Below are positions 17,002 through 25,719 of a stretch of 64,000 nucleotides of DNA, piece after piece; the first letter of the stretch is position 1, and each line of letters opens with the position of its first letter. The notes beneath the pieces were generated by a model, which saw nothing but the letters and a program-made list of their open reading frames with translations, was not told where the DNA came from and searched no databases. The translations under genes and the position numbers were made by a program. The stretch is from ZC4RG30 sp035556135 (GTDB taxonomy: Bacteria; Pseudomonadota; Gammaproteobacteria; Steroidobacterales; Steroidobacteraceae). Where the stretch lies: assembly GCA_035556135.1 (NCBI GenBank), contig DATMFO010000005.1, positions 281,768-345,767 of the forward strand. Reading direction: 5' to 3'.

Positions 17002-17787
17002 ATGCATTCCGCACTGTGGGCCGCCAAGACCGGACTCGACGCGCAGCAGACGCGCATGACCGTGATCTCGCACAACCTGGCCAACGTGAACACCACCGGC
17101 TTCAAGAAGGACCGGGCGGTATTCGAGGACCTGCTTTACCAGAACGTGAAGCAGGTGGGCGCGGCCACTTCGCAGGACACCGTGGCGCCCACGGGCCTGA
17201 ACCTCGGCACCGGCGTGCGGGTGGTGGCCACCGAGAAGAACCACTCGCAGGGCGGCCTGAACAACACCGGCAATGCGCTGGACGTGGCCATCAACGGCCG
17301 CGGCTTCTTCCAGATCCTGCTGCCGGACGGCAGCTTCGGCTACACCCGCGACGGCTCGTTCAAGACCAGCGCAGAAGGCGAGCTGGTGACTTCCAGCGGC
17401 TATCGCGTGCAGCCGGGCATATCCATCCCGCAGGGCGCCCAGAGCGTGACCATCGGCGCCGACGGCACCGTGAGTGCGCAGGTCGCCGGGCAGTCCGCGC
17501 CGACGCAGATCGGCACGCTGCAGCTCACCGACTTCGTGAATCCCGCCGGCCTGCAGCCGCGCGGCGAGAACCTGCTGGTGGAGTCCGCTGCCAGCGGCCC
17601 CGCGCAGAGCAGCACCCCGGGGCTCAACGGCCTCGGCCTGCTGCAGCAGGGCTTCCTCGAAGGATCCAACGTCAATGTCGTCGAAGAGCTGGTTTCGATG
17701 ATCGAGACCCAGCGGGCCTACGAGATGAACTCCAAGGCCATCTCCACCACCGACCAGATGCTGCAATACGTGAGCAACAACCTGTGA
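17002..17787 (+). CDS. flgG: Flagellar distal rod protein FlgG
   Basis: Distal rod subunit of 261 residues, nearly the standard length. The N-terminus has NLANVNTTGFKKDRAVFED, the centre DVAINGRGFFQI, and the C-terminus NVNVVEELVSMIETQRAYE, all highly conserved in FlgG. GAGG precedes the ATG. The stop overlaps the flgH GTG (GTGA). Confidence 0.96.
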   Translation: MHSALWAAKTGLDAQQTRMTVISHNLANVNTTGFKKDRAVFEDLLYQNVKQVGAATSQDTVAPTGLNLGTGVRVVATEKNHSQGGLNNTGNALDVAINGRGFFQILLPDGSFGYTRDGSFKTSAEGELVTSSGYRVQPGISIPQGAQSVTIGADGTVSAQVAGQSAPTQIGTLQLTDFVNPAGLQPRGENLLVESAASGPAQSSTPGLNGLGLLQQGFLEGSNVNVVEELVSMIETQRAYEMNSKAISTTDQMLQYVSNNL

Positions 17788-18461
17788 GCAACCAGCGCTT
17801 CCTGATCCTTGCCGTGGGCGTGGCCGCAGCACTGCTGCTGCAGGCCTGCGTCACCGCGCCGGCTTACGAGGACTTCGCCGCCACCTGGCCGGAGGAGCTG
17901 CCGCGCGACGAGCCGGCCAACGGCGCCATCTACCAGGCGGGCTACGACCGGCCGCTGTTCGAGAACCAGATCGCCCATCGCGTGGGCGATACCGTGACCA
18001 TCATCCTCTCCGAGAACACCGCCGCGCAGAAGAGCTCCAGCACCACGACGGCCAAGGACACCTCCGTGGACATCGCGGCGCCCGTGCTGGCCGGTTCGCC
18101 ACTTTCGATCGGCGGCAAGGAGCTGTCGGCCACGATGGAGAACAGCCGCAGCTTCGAAGGCAAGGGCGACAGCAGCCTGTCGAACAAGCTGCAGGGCAAT
18201 GTCACCGTGACGGTGGCCAGGCGTCTCACGAACGGCAATCTCGTGGTCCGCGGCCAGAAGTGGATCGAGATCAACCAGGGGCGCGAGTTCGTGCGCATCC
18301 AGGGCGTGATCCGCCCGGTCGACATCCTGCCGGACAACACCATCTATTCGTACAAGGTGGCCGACGCCAGCATCGCCTACGGGGCACGCGGCGCACTCAA
18401 CGACGCCAACCGGCCGGGACTGCTGTCCCGCTTCTTCAACTCCATCTGGAACCCGATGTAA
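17784..18461 (+). CDS. flgH: Flagellar L-ring lipoprotein FlgH
   Basis: Outer-membrane L-ring subunit. GTG 17784 overlaps the flgG stop (GTGA) and gives 225 residues starting with a lipoprotein signal; the lipobox LLQAC places the lipidated Cys at residue 22. An open frame continues far upstream inside flgG but would destroy the signal peptide. Typical FlgH stretches include RVGDTVTIILSENTAAQK and NLVVRGQKWIEIN. The stop shares one base with the flgI ATG. Confidence 0.94.
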   Translation: MSNQRFLILAVGVAAALLLQACVTAPAYEDFAATWPEELPRDEPANGAIYQAGYDRPLFENQIAHRVGDTVTIILSENTAAQKSSSTTTAKDTSVDIAAPVLAGSPLSIGGKELSATMENSRSFEGKGDSSLSNKLQGNVTVTVARRLTNGNLVVRGQKWIEINQGREFVRIQGVIRPVDILPDNTIYSYKVADASIAYGARGALNDANRPGLLSRFFNSIWNPM

Positions 18462-19576
18462 TGAAACGCCATGCGAAGCATCTGATGGCCGCGGCCCTGC
18501 TGGGCCTTGCCGCACTGGCGCCCGTCGCCCAGGCGGAGCGGGTGAAGGACCTGGCCTCGGTGGCCGGCGTGCGCGGCAACCAGCTGGTGGGCTACGGCCT
18601 GGTGGTGGGCCTCGATGGCACCGGCGACCAGACCAGCCAGGCGCCGTTCACCATCCAGAGCATCAAGAACATGCTGGCCACCTTCGGCATCACCGTGCCG
18701 CCGAACGTGAATCCGCAGCTGAAGAACGTGGCCGCGGTGGTGGTCACCGCCGACCTGCCGCCGTTCTCCAAGGCCGGCCAGACCATCGACGTGACGGTTT
18801 CCTCCATCGCCAATGCGGCCTCGCTGCGCGGCGGCACGCTGCTGATGACGCCGCTGCGTGGCATCGACGGCGAGGTGTATGGCATCGCCCAGGGCAGCAT
18901 GGTGGTCAGCGGCTTCGGCGCCAAGGGCAGCGACGGTTCAAAGCTGTCGGTGAACGTGCCCTCCAGCGGCCGGGTTCCCAATGGGGCCACGGTGGAGCGT
19001 GAGGTGCCGAACAATTTCGCTTCGCAGCCGCATGTGGTGCTCAACCTGCACACGCCGGATTTCACTACTGCCGCCCGCCTGGCCGGCGGCATCAACCAGT
19101 TGCTGGGCGAGGGCACGGCGCAGGCCATGGACGCGGTGTCGGTGAAAGTGTCCGCGCCGGTGGATCCCAACCAGCGCATCGCGTATCTCTCGACGCTGGA
19201 AGCCATTGAAGTGGAGCCGGGCGACGCCCCCGCGCGTGTCATCGTCAATTCGCGCACTGGCACCGTGGTGATCGGTTCGCGCGTGCGCGTGAAGCCGGCC
19301 GCGGTAGCCCACGGGTCGCTGTCCGTGACCATCACCGAGCGGCTGGACGTCACGCAGCCGCAGGCTTTCTCCCGCGGCGAGACCGTGGTGACGCCGCGCA
19401 GCGAGATCTCGGTGGAGCAGGCGGAGGCGCGCATGTTCCTGTTCGACGCCGGCGTCGATCTGAACGAGATCGTGCGTGCGGTGAACCAGGTGGGTGCCGC
19501 CCCGGGTGACCTCGTCGCCATCCTCGAGGCCTTGAAGGAAGCCGGTGCCCTGCGTGCCGAGCTGATCGTCATCTAG
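18461..19576 (+). CDS. flgI: Flagellar P-ring protein FlgI
   Basis: Periplasmic P-ring subunit, 371 residues including a signal peptide (HLMAAALLGLAALAPVAQA). The conserved early block RVKDLASVAGVRGNQLVGYG and the later VVTPRSEISVEQ region identify FlgI. The ATG shares a base with the flgH stop (TAATG). FlgA, its assembly chaperone, is encoded divergently at 12515-13213. Confidence 0.96.
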   Translation: MKRHAKHLMAAALLGLAALAPVAQAERVKDLASVAGVRGNQLVGYGLVVGLDGTGDQTSQAPFTIQSIKNMLATFGITVPPNVNPQLKNVAAVVVTADLPPFSKAGQTIDVTVSSIANAASLRGGTLLMTPLRGIDGEVYGIAQGSMVVSGFGAKGSDGSKLSVNVPSSGRVPNGATVEREVPNNFASQPHVVLNLHTPDFTTAARLAGGINQLLGEGTAQAMDAVSVKVSAPVDPNQRIAYLSTLEAIEVEPGDAPARVIVNSRTGTVVIGSRVRVKPAAVAHGSLSVTITERLDVTQPQAFSRGETVVTPRSEISVEQAEARMFLFDAGVDLNEIVRAVNQVGAAPGDLVAILEALKEAGALRAELIVI

Positions 19577-19585
19577 GACACGTTC

Positions 19586-20449
19586 ATGAGCGTCGGTCCC
19601 GTCAGTCCTTCCCTGTACGCCGATCCGGCGGCACTTGGCGCGCTCAGGCGCGATGCCGCCGCGCAGACGCCGGAAGCACTGCGCGAGACCGCGAAGCAGT
19701 TCGAAAGCCTGTTCACCAGCCTGCTGCTGAAGAGCATGCGCGAGAGCCTGCCGGGGGACCCCTTCGGCAGCGACCAGCAGGATTTCTACCAGGACATGTT
19801 CGACCAGCAGCTGGCCACGCAGCTTTCCAATGGCAAGGGCCTTGGCCTCGCCGATGTGCTGGTGCGACAGCTGATGCAGGGATCGGGCAGCGCGCCTGAT
19901 GCTGCCGCAGGCCTGGCGGCGCAGGGAACCGGCGGCCCGGCTTCCGGGCAATGGCCGCCGCGCAATGCGGACGAATTCGTGCGCAACATCCGCCCGGCTG
20001 CCACTGCCGCGGCGCGCGAACTGGGAGTGGATGCCGACACCATCATTGCCCACGCCGCACTGGAAACCGGCTGGGGCCGCTCCATGCCCACCGGCGCCGA
20101 TGGCCGGCCCAGCTTCAACCTGTTCGGCATCAAGGCCGGATCCGGCTGGAAGGGCGACGTGCACCAGTCGCCGACGAAGGAATTCACCGGTGGTCGCATG
20201 CAGGAAGTCACCGATGGCTTCCGCGCCTACAGCTCGCCCGAACAGTCCATCAGGGATTATGTCGGCCTGCTGAAGGGCAACCCCCGTTATGCCGGTGCAC
20301 TGGATACCGGCAGCGACGCAGAGGCCTTCGCGCGTGGCCTGGCACGCGGTGGCTACGCAACCGATCCGGACTATGTCACCAAGCTGACAGCAGTTGCCGC
20401 GCGGCTAAAGCTTGCCGCTGGCGAACCGATAACCCGGGCAAGAACCTGA
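19586..20449 (+). CDS. flgJ: Flagellar rod cap and peptidoglycan hydrolase FlgJ
   Basis: Bifunctional protein of 287 residues. The N-terminal rod-binding domain shows AKQFESLFTSLLLKSMRES, and the C-terminal glucosaminidase domain (about residues 130-280) has AHAALETGWGRS with the catalytic Glu, NLFGIKAG and the RDYVGLLKGNPRY segment. It can cut peptidoglycan to let the rod through. The two-domain form is typical of gammaproteobacteria. Confidence 0.94.
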   Translation: MSVGPVSPSLYADPAALGALRRDAAAQTPEALRETAKQFESLFTSLLLKSMRESLPGDPFGSDQQDFYQDMFDQQLATQLSNGKGLGLADVLVRQLMQGSGSAPDAAAGLAAQGTGGPASGQWPPRNADEFVRNIRPAATAAARELGVDADTIIAHAALETGWGRSMPTGADGRPSFNLFGIKAGSGWKGDVHQSPTKEFTGGRMQEVTDGFRAYSSPEQSIRDYVGLLKGNPRYAGALDTGSDAEAFARGLARGGYATDPDYVTKLTAVAARLKLAAGEPITRART

Positions 20450-20463
20450 GAGGCGCCTGACTC

Positions 20464-22362
20464 ATGCCTGACATGCTGAATGTGTCCGTCTCGGGCCTGC
20501 GCGCCTTCCAGCGTGCACTGGAGACGACCAGCCACAACATCGCCAATGTCGCGACGCCCGGCTACAGCCGGCAGCGCGTGCAGCTGGCCACCAGCGCGCC
20601 GGAGGTCTTCGGCAGTTCCTCGCTGGGCACCGGCGTGCAGCTGCAGGGCATCCGCCGCTACAGCGATGACCTGCTGCTCACGCAGATGCGCAGTGCCTCC
20701 AGCGGCCAGGCGCGGCTGGAGGTGTATGCGCAGAATGCCAACGCGCTCAGCAACCTTTTTGCGGACAGCTCCACCGGCCTGTCGGCGGCAATGCAGCGGT
20801 TCAGCAATGCGCTGCAGGAAGTGGCCAATACACCCACCTCCACCGCGGCACGGCAGGTGCTGCTGTCGGAGGCCGAAGGCCTGACCACCCGGCTGGCCAC
20901 CTACGAATCGCGGCTCAACAACCTCGAGGCGCAGATCAACGAGCAGCTGCGGGCCGAGGCCACCTCGATCAACAGCATCGCCACCAACATCGCGCGGCTG
21001 AACCAGGAGATCGCGCGTGCCAGCGGGCTTACGGGCTCGGCGCCGGCTGACCTGCTGGATGCCCGCGACCAGCAGCTGGCGGAGCTTTCCCAGCGGCTGG
21101 ACGTCACCACGGTGACCCAGGACAGCGGCATCCTCAACGTGTTCGTCGGTACCGGCCAGCCGCTGGTGATCGGGGGCGACACCACCCAGATCATGGCGCA
21201 GCCGGATCCTTTCCTGCCGTCGCGTGTGTCACTGGCCTTCCGCACGCCGGCCGGTGCAGTGGACATTTCCTCCTCCCTGAAGGGCGGCAGCGTCGGCGGC
21301 CTGCTGGACGCGCGGCGTGAGCTGCTGGATCCGGCCCGCAATGAGCTTGGCCGCATCGCCGTCGGCCTGGTGGAGGCCGTCAATACGCAACACCACAAGG
21401 GCATCGACCTGCATGGCAATGCCGGCGGTGACTTCTTCGCCGTGGGCGGCGTGGATGTGTCCGCCGCAACCACGAACAACGGCGGGGCGCTGCTCACGGC
21501 CACCCGCACGGGCGCCGGATCACTCACCACGCACGACTACGTGGTTCGCCACGACGGTACGGCCTGGAGCGTGCAGCGCGCCGATACCGGCGCGGCGGTG
21601 CCCTTTACGGCCACCGCTTCCACTCTGGAATTCGACGGGCTGTCGGTGGCCATCGGCGGTACTGCGCCAGCGACGGGCGACCGGTTCCTGGTGCGTCCCA
21701 CCGCCGCGGCCATCAGCGGCCTCGACGTGGTGGTTGGCGATCCATCGCGCATCGCCGCTGCAGCTCCGATACGCACGGTCACCGCGGCCGGGAACACCGG
21801 CTCGGGGGTCATCTCGGCAGGCGAGGTGCTGGATGCGGACAACCCGGCGCTGCGCGATCCGGTGACCATCCGCTTCACCGGTCCCGGCAACTGGGAAGCG
21901 CGCGATGCGGGCGACAACTTGCTGGCCTCCGGCAGCGTCGCGCCCGGCGGCAACATTGACGTCAATGGGTGGCGGGTGGGCATCAGCGGCTCCCCGGCCG
22001 CTGGCGACAGCTTCACCGTCACCGGCAACAGCTCCGGCGTGGGCGACAACCGCAACGCGCTGGAAATGGCGACCGTGATGCAGCGTGGCCTGCTGGCCAA
22101 CGGTGCCGAGTCGCTGGACGGCGCGGTGGGCCGCTTTGTCGGCGGAGTGGGCGTGGCCGCCGCCGGCGCCAACGCCAGCCTCGAGGCGCAGCAGATCATT
22201 TATGACGACAGCGTGGCATCCGTGGACGCGCTGTCCGGCGTGAACCTCGACGAGGAGGCGGCAAACATGCTGCGCTACCAGCAGGCCTACCAGGCCGCCG
22301 CGCAGATGATCCGCGTCACGCAGGAACTGATGGATACCCTGATGAACGCGGTGAACCGATGA
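20464..22362 (+). CDS. flgK: Hook-filament junction protein FlgK (HAP1)
   Basis: First junction protein between hook and filament, 632 residues. The N-terminal motif is TTSHNIANVATPGYSRQRV and the C-terminal coiled coil is NLDEEAANMLRYQQAYQAA, both diagnostic. The central insertion contains two copies of a roughly 55-residue beta module (about residues 356-412 and 466-521) that also occurs once in FlgL; each has a W-x-V or W-E core, an FDG or VNG turn and a final GD-x-F. The stop overlaps flgL by 4 bases (ATGA). Confidence 0.95.
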   Translation: MPDMLNVSVSGLRAFQRALETTSHNIANVATPGYSRQRVQLATSAPEVFGSSSLGTGVQLQGIRRYSDDLLLTQMRSASSGQARLEVYAQNANALSNLFADSSTGLSAAMQRFSNALQEVANTPTSTAARQVLLSEAEGLTTRLATYESRLNNLEAQINEQLRAEATSINSIATNIARLNQEIARASGLTGSAPADLLDARDQQLAELSQRLDVTTVTQDSGILNVFVGTGQPLVIGGDTTQIMAQPDPFLPSRVSLAFRTPAGAVDISSSLKGGSVGGLLDARRELLDPARNELGRIAVGLVEAVNTQHHKGIDLHGNAGGDFFAVGGVDVSAATTNNGGALLTATRTGAGSLTTHDYVVRHDGTAWSVQRADTGAAVPFTATASTLEFDGLSVAIGGTAPATGDRFLVRPTAAAISGLDVVVGDPSRIAAAAPIRTVTAAGNTGSGVISAGEVLDADNPALRDPVTIRFTGPGNWEARDAGDNLLASGSVAPGGNIDVNGWRVGISGSPAAGDSFTVTGNSSGVGDNRNALEMATVMQRGLLANGAESLDGAVGRFVGGVGVAAAGANASLEAQQIIYDDSVASVDALSGVNLDEEAANMLRYQQAYQAAAQMIRVTQELMDTLMNAVNR

Positions 22363-23606
22363 TCACGCGCATGTCCACGCCCGGCCAGCATGCCGCGGCG
22401 ATAGCCCAGATCCTCAAGCAGCAGACGGCGCTGTCGAAGACGCAGGTGCAGGTGGCCTCGGGCCGCCGCATCCTCACGCCGGCCGACGATCCGGTGGCGG
22501 CCACGCGCATCATGTCCACCGAGCGCACGCAGGCGCAGCTTGCGCAGTATGGCCGCAATGCCGACATGGCGATGCAGCGGCTGGGTGCGGGCGAGCAGGC
22601 GCTGGGAGACCTGGGCAATTTGCTGCAGCGGATCCACGTGGTCACCGTGCAGGCCAACAACGGCACCATGGATGATGCCTCGCTCCGCGCTGTCGCCACC
22701 GAGGTGCGCGCCCGCGCCGCGGAGCTGCTGCAGATCGCCAACCGGCAGGACAGCAACGGCGAGTACCTGTATGCGGGGTTCTCCACTACCACGCGGCCGT
22801 TCTCGCATGACGGCGTTGCGGCCTCGTATGCAGGTGACCAGGGCGTGCGGCAGCTGCAGATCAGCGCCACCCAGAAGATGGCCGACAGCTTCCACGGCGG
22901 ACGGGTGTTCATGGACATCCCGGCTGGCAACGGCCAGTTCGTGGCTTCTGCCGGCGTGCATGCCGGCACCGGCGTGATCGGCGCCAACCAGGTAGTGGAT
23001 GCCGCGGCATGGTCCGCTGCAGCCGCGGCGGCCGCTGCCGTCCCGCAGCCCCACACCTATACCATCCGCTTCGCGGATGCCGACACGGACGGCGTGGCGG
23101 ACAACTGGGAGGTGCTGGATGCCGGCGGCAACCAGGTAGCCACCGGCAGTTATGCCGGCGAATCGGTGATCAGTTTCAATGGCGCGCAGGTGAGTGTCAG
23201 CGGCAAGCCCGCGGATGGCGATACCTTCACGATCGCGCCGGCCGGCACCGAGGACATGTTCCGGACAATTGACGATCTGCTGGTTGCGCTTGAGCGCGGT
23301 GCCGCCACTCCGGAATCCCGCGCCCAGCTGAGCACCGGCCTGAACAAGGCCATGTCCCAGCTCGCGCGGGCAATGGACCACGTGGACAACCTGCGCGCCG
23401 AGACCGGCGCGCGCATCGCGGCGCTCGACACCGCAGGCGCGCAGCGCGAGGACCTGGACTACCAGCTGGCAGAGTCGCTGAGCTCCCTGCGCGACCTCGA
23501 CTATGCGGAGGCCATCAGCCGCCTCAACCAGCAGGTAGTGGGGTTGCAGGCCGCCCAGACCGCCTACACGCGCATCGGCCAGATGTCGCTCTTCGACGTA
23601 CTGTGA
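22359..23606 (+). CDS. flgL: Hook-filament junction protein FlgL (HAP3)
   Basis: Second junction protein, 415 residues. The flagellin-like N-terminal helix contains QTALSKTQVQVASGRRILTP and the C-terminal helix DLDYAEAISRLNQQVVGLQ. ATG 22359 overlaps the flgK stop; ATG 22371 is possible. It is longer than E. coli FlgL because of a central insertion (about residues 232-296) related to the repeated module in FlgK. It ends the flgB operon; the fliC promoter follows 71 bases after the stop. Confidence 0.94.
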   Translation: MITRMSTPGQHAAAIAQILKQQTALSKTQVQVASGRRILTPADDPVAATRIMSTERTQAQLAQYGRNADMAMQRLGAGEQALGDLGNLLQRIHVVTVQANNGTMDDASLRAVATEVRARAAELLQIANRQDSNGEYLYAGFSTTTRPFSHDGVAASYAGDQGVRQLQISATQKMADSFHGGRVFMDIPAGNGQFVASAGVHAGTGVIGANQVVDAAAWSAAAAAAAAVPQPHTYTIRFADADTDGVADNWEVLDAGGNQVATGSYAGESVISFNGAQVSVSGKPADGDTFTIAPAGTEDMFRTIDDLLVALERGAATPESRAQLSTGLNKAMSQLARAMDHVDNLRAETGARIAALDTAGAQREDLDYQLAESLSSLRDLDYAEAISRLNQQVVGLQAAQTAYTRIGQMSLFDVL

Positions 23607-23677
23607 GCAGGGCGCAGCCTGAGCTGCGGCTTGTGACGCAGGTCTCGCATCCAGCCGCCAATCTGCGCACTGCGTCT

Positions 23678-23704
23678 TCAAGTACCGGCCAGGCGGGCCG
23701 TTAA
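23678..23704 (+). promoter_or_regulatory. Sigma-28 (FliA) promoter of fliC
   Basis: TCAAGTAC, an 11-base spacer and GCCGTTAA. Both elements fit the sigma-28 pattern and the spacing is exact. The spacer begins CGGCCA and ends CGG, as at the fliS promoter (27151-27177). A leader of about 90 bases and an AGGAG site at 23793-23797 precede the fliC ATG. Confidence 0.85.
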
Positions 23705-23806
23705 CCCTCTCGAAGAGAGCACTGGCAGGCGAGAGCCCACCAGGGCATCGCAGGCCAGCAAGGCCGGATCGACCAGGAACCCAGGATTCAACAGGAGTAA
23801 CTTGAC

Positions 23807-25264
23807 ATGGCACTTGTCATCAACACGAACGTGATGTCGCTGAATGCCCAGCGCAACCTCACGACTTCAGCCGGCCAGCTGGCGAACTCGCTGCAGCGCC
23901 TGTCCTCGGGCCTGCGCATCAACAGCGCCAAGGACGACGCCGCCGGCCTTGCGATCTCCAACCGCATGACCACGCAGATCAACGGCCTGAACCAGGCCGT
24001 GCGCAATGCCAACGACGGCATTTCGCTGGCGCAGACCACCGAAGGCGCCCTGCAGGAAGTCACCAACAACCTGCAGCGCATCCGCGAGCTCGCGGTGCAG
24101 GCCGCCAACGCCACCAACAGCAACGACGACCGCATCGCGCTGAACCGCGAAGTGCAGCAGCGCCTGGAGGAAATCCAGCGCATCGCCAGCCAGACGTCGT
24201 TCAACGGCCGCAAGGTGCTGGACGGCTCCTTCGGTGACGCCCTGTTCCAGGTCGGCGCCAACGTCGGCGAGACGATCTCGGTCGGCCTCGAGACGAGCAT
24301 GCAGACCGCCGACATCGGCGGGGTCTACGTGGCCACCGGCACCGTCGACCTGGACGACGTGTTCACCTCCGCGCTCGTGCCCGCCACCGCCTCGACGTAC
24401 ACCGTTGCCGAAGGCGCGACGGCCGCCGACCGCACCGGCACGCCGCTGGCCTTCACGGTGACGCTGAACGGCGGCGCCGCGCAGAACGTGTCGATCAACG
24501 GCGACTATTCTGCCGATGATGCTACCGCGAAGGCGCAGATGGCCACCGACATCCAGGCGGACCTGACCGGCATCACCGTCGCCTACGACTCCGGATCGGA
24601 CTCGTTCGTGTTCACGGCGTCGGCCGCCGGCGCGGGCAGCATCGCGGTCAGCGCCCCGCTGGCTGGCGGTACGGCAGTCAACGGCACGGCCGCAGTGCCG
24701 AGTGCCGCGCAGGACTTCACCTTCACCGATCTCACCGTGCAGGTGGGCAGCAACGCCGCGGTCACGCTGACGGGCACCTACAGCTCGGCCGAGGACCTGG
24801 CTGCGGCGATCACCGAGCAGGCCGGCAACGGGCTGTATGCCATGGTGAATGCGAGCAACCAGCTGGTTCTGCAGGCCAACGAGGCCGTGACCCTGGCTGG
24901 AGCCACCGACCTTGCCGCGCTGGGCGTGGCCAGCGCCGCGGCGTCCACCGGCAGCCTGACCTCGGTGAACGTGCTGAGCGATGCGTCGGCGAACGACGCC
25001 ATCCAGCGCATCGATTCGGCCCTCACCGCGGTCAGCGACCTGCGTGGCACCCTCGGCGCCATCCAGAACCGCTTCGAGTCGACCATCAACAGCCTGCAGG
25101 GCGTCGCCGAGAACCTCTCGGCCTCCCGCAGCCGCATCCTGGACACGGACTTCGCTGCTGAGACGGCCGCGCTGACCCGGGCCCAGATCCTGCAGCAGGC
25201 TGGCACCGCGATGGTGGCCCAGGCGAACGCGGTTCCCCAGAACGTGCTCTCGCTGCTGCGCTAA
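23807..25264 (+). CDS. fliC: Flagellin FliC
   Basis: Filament subunit, 485 residues, secreted without a cleaved signal. The D0/D1 regions are clear: MALVINTNVMSLNAQRNL at the start, SSGLRINSAKDDAAGLAI, the LQRIRELAVQAAN segment (TLR5-recognised region in related flagellins), and the C-terminal AALTRAQILQQAGTAMVAQ ending SLLR. The central variable domain (about residues 170-390) is Ala/Thr-rich with stretches resembling the flagellin IN motif. Only one flagellin gene is present in the window. A sigma-28 promoter and a downstream terminator bracket it, so it can be a monocistronic message. Confidence 0.97.
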   Translation: MALVINTNVMSLNAQRNLTTSAGQLANSLQRLSSGLRINSAKDDAAGLAISNRMTTQINGLNQAVRNANDGISLAQTTEGALQEVTNNLQRIRELAVQAANATNSNDDRIALNREVQQRLEEIQRIASQTSFNGRKVLDGSFGDALFQVGANVGETISVGLETSMQTADIGGVYVATGTVDLDDVFTSALVPATASTYTVAEGATAADRTGTPLAFTVTLNGGAAQNVSINGDYSADDATAKAQMATDIQADLTGITVAYDSGSDSFVFTASAAGAGSIAVSAPLAGGTAVNGTAAVPSAAQDFTFTDLTVQVGSNAAVTLTGTYSSAEDLAAAITEQAGNGLYAMVNASNQLVLQANEAVTLAGATDLAALGVASAAASTGSLTSVNVLSDASANDAIQRIDSALTAVSDLRGTLGAIQNRFESTINSLQGVAENLSASRSRILDTDFAAETAALTRAQILQQAGTAMVAQANAVPQNVLSLLR

Positions 25265-25297
25265 CGCCGGCATGCCAAAGACACATTGAGTGGAAAA

Positions 25298-25321
25298 GGC
25301 GGGGCCGGCAACGGTCCCGCC
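25298..25321 (+). terminator. Hairpin terminator after fliC
   Basis: GGCGGGGCC and GGTCCCGCC pair as a 9-base stem (one G-U) around a 6-base loop, flanked by AAAA upstream and GCTTTCCTT downstream. It lies 33 bases after the fliC stop. Confidence 0.75.
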
Positions 25322-25341
25322 GCTTTCCTTAGCGAGGCAAC

Positions 25342-25707
25342 ATGGAACTCCCAGCCAGCAAACCTGTAGCCGGAGTCTCCGTTTCCCCGGCACCACCGGG
25401 GAATCCTCCCGCCTTCGCCGCTGCCGAAAAGGATGTTGTGCCGCAGGTGGAGCGGGTGACGGAGGTCAAACTCCCCGAGCGGGATCTTCAGCACACCCAG
25501 CGGGCCATCGCCGAACAGGTGAGCCGCTACCTGAATTCCTCCACCCGGAACCTGGAGTTCCAGGTGGACAACGAGTCCGGCAGCGCGGTGATCGTGGTCC
25601 GCGACGTGGCCGGCAATGTGATCCGGCGCATTCCGGGCGAGGAGGCATTGCAGCGCATGCTTCGCGCGAGTGCGGAGTCCGGCACACTCATCGATTCCCT
25701 CGCCTGA
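25342..25707 (+). CDS. flaG: FlaG family protein
   Basis: Small protein of 121 residues. The N-terminal third is low-complexity Pro/Ala, the C-terminal part matches the FlaG domain: SRYLNSSTRNLEFQVDNES, AVIVVRDVAGNVIRRIP and GEEALQRML. FlaG is found next to fliD in polar flagellar clusters and influences filament length or stability; its mechanism is not settled. Located between the fliC terminator and fliD, 12 bases before fliD. Confidence 0.9.
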   Translation: MELPASKPVAGVSVSPAPPGNPPAFAAAEKDVVPQVERVTEVKLPERDLQHTQRAIAEQVSRYLNSSTRNLEFQVDNESGSAVIVVRDVAGNVIRRIPGEEALQRMLRASAESGTLIDSLA

Positions 25708-25719
25708 CATACTGCCGGC

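Noticed and set aside
23807..25264. Second flagellin gene or internal duplication in fliC
   Set aside because: Only one N-terminal and one C-terminal flagellin helix set is present; the long central region is a normal variable domain.
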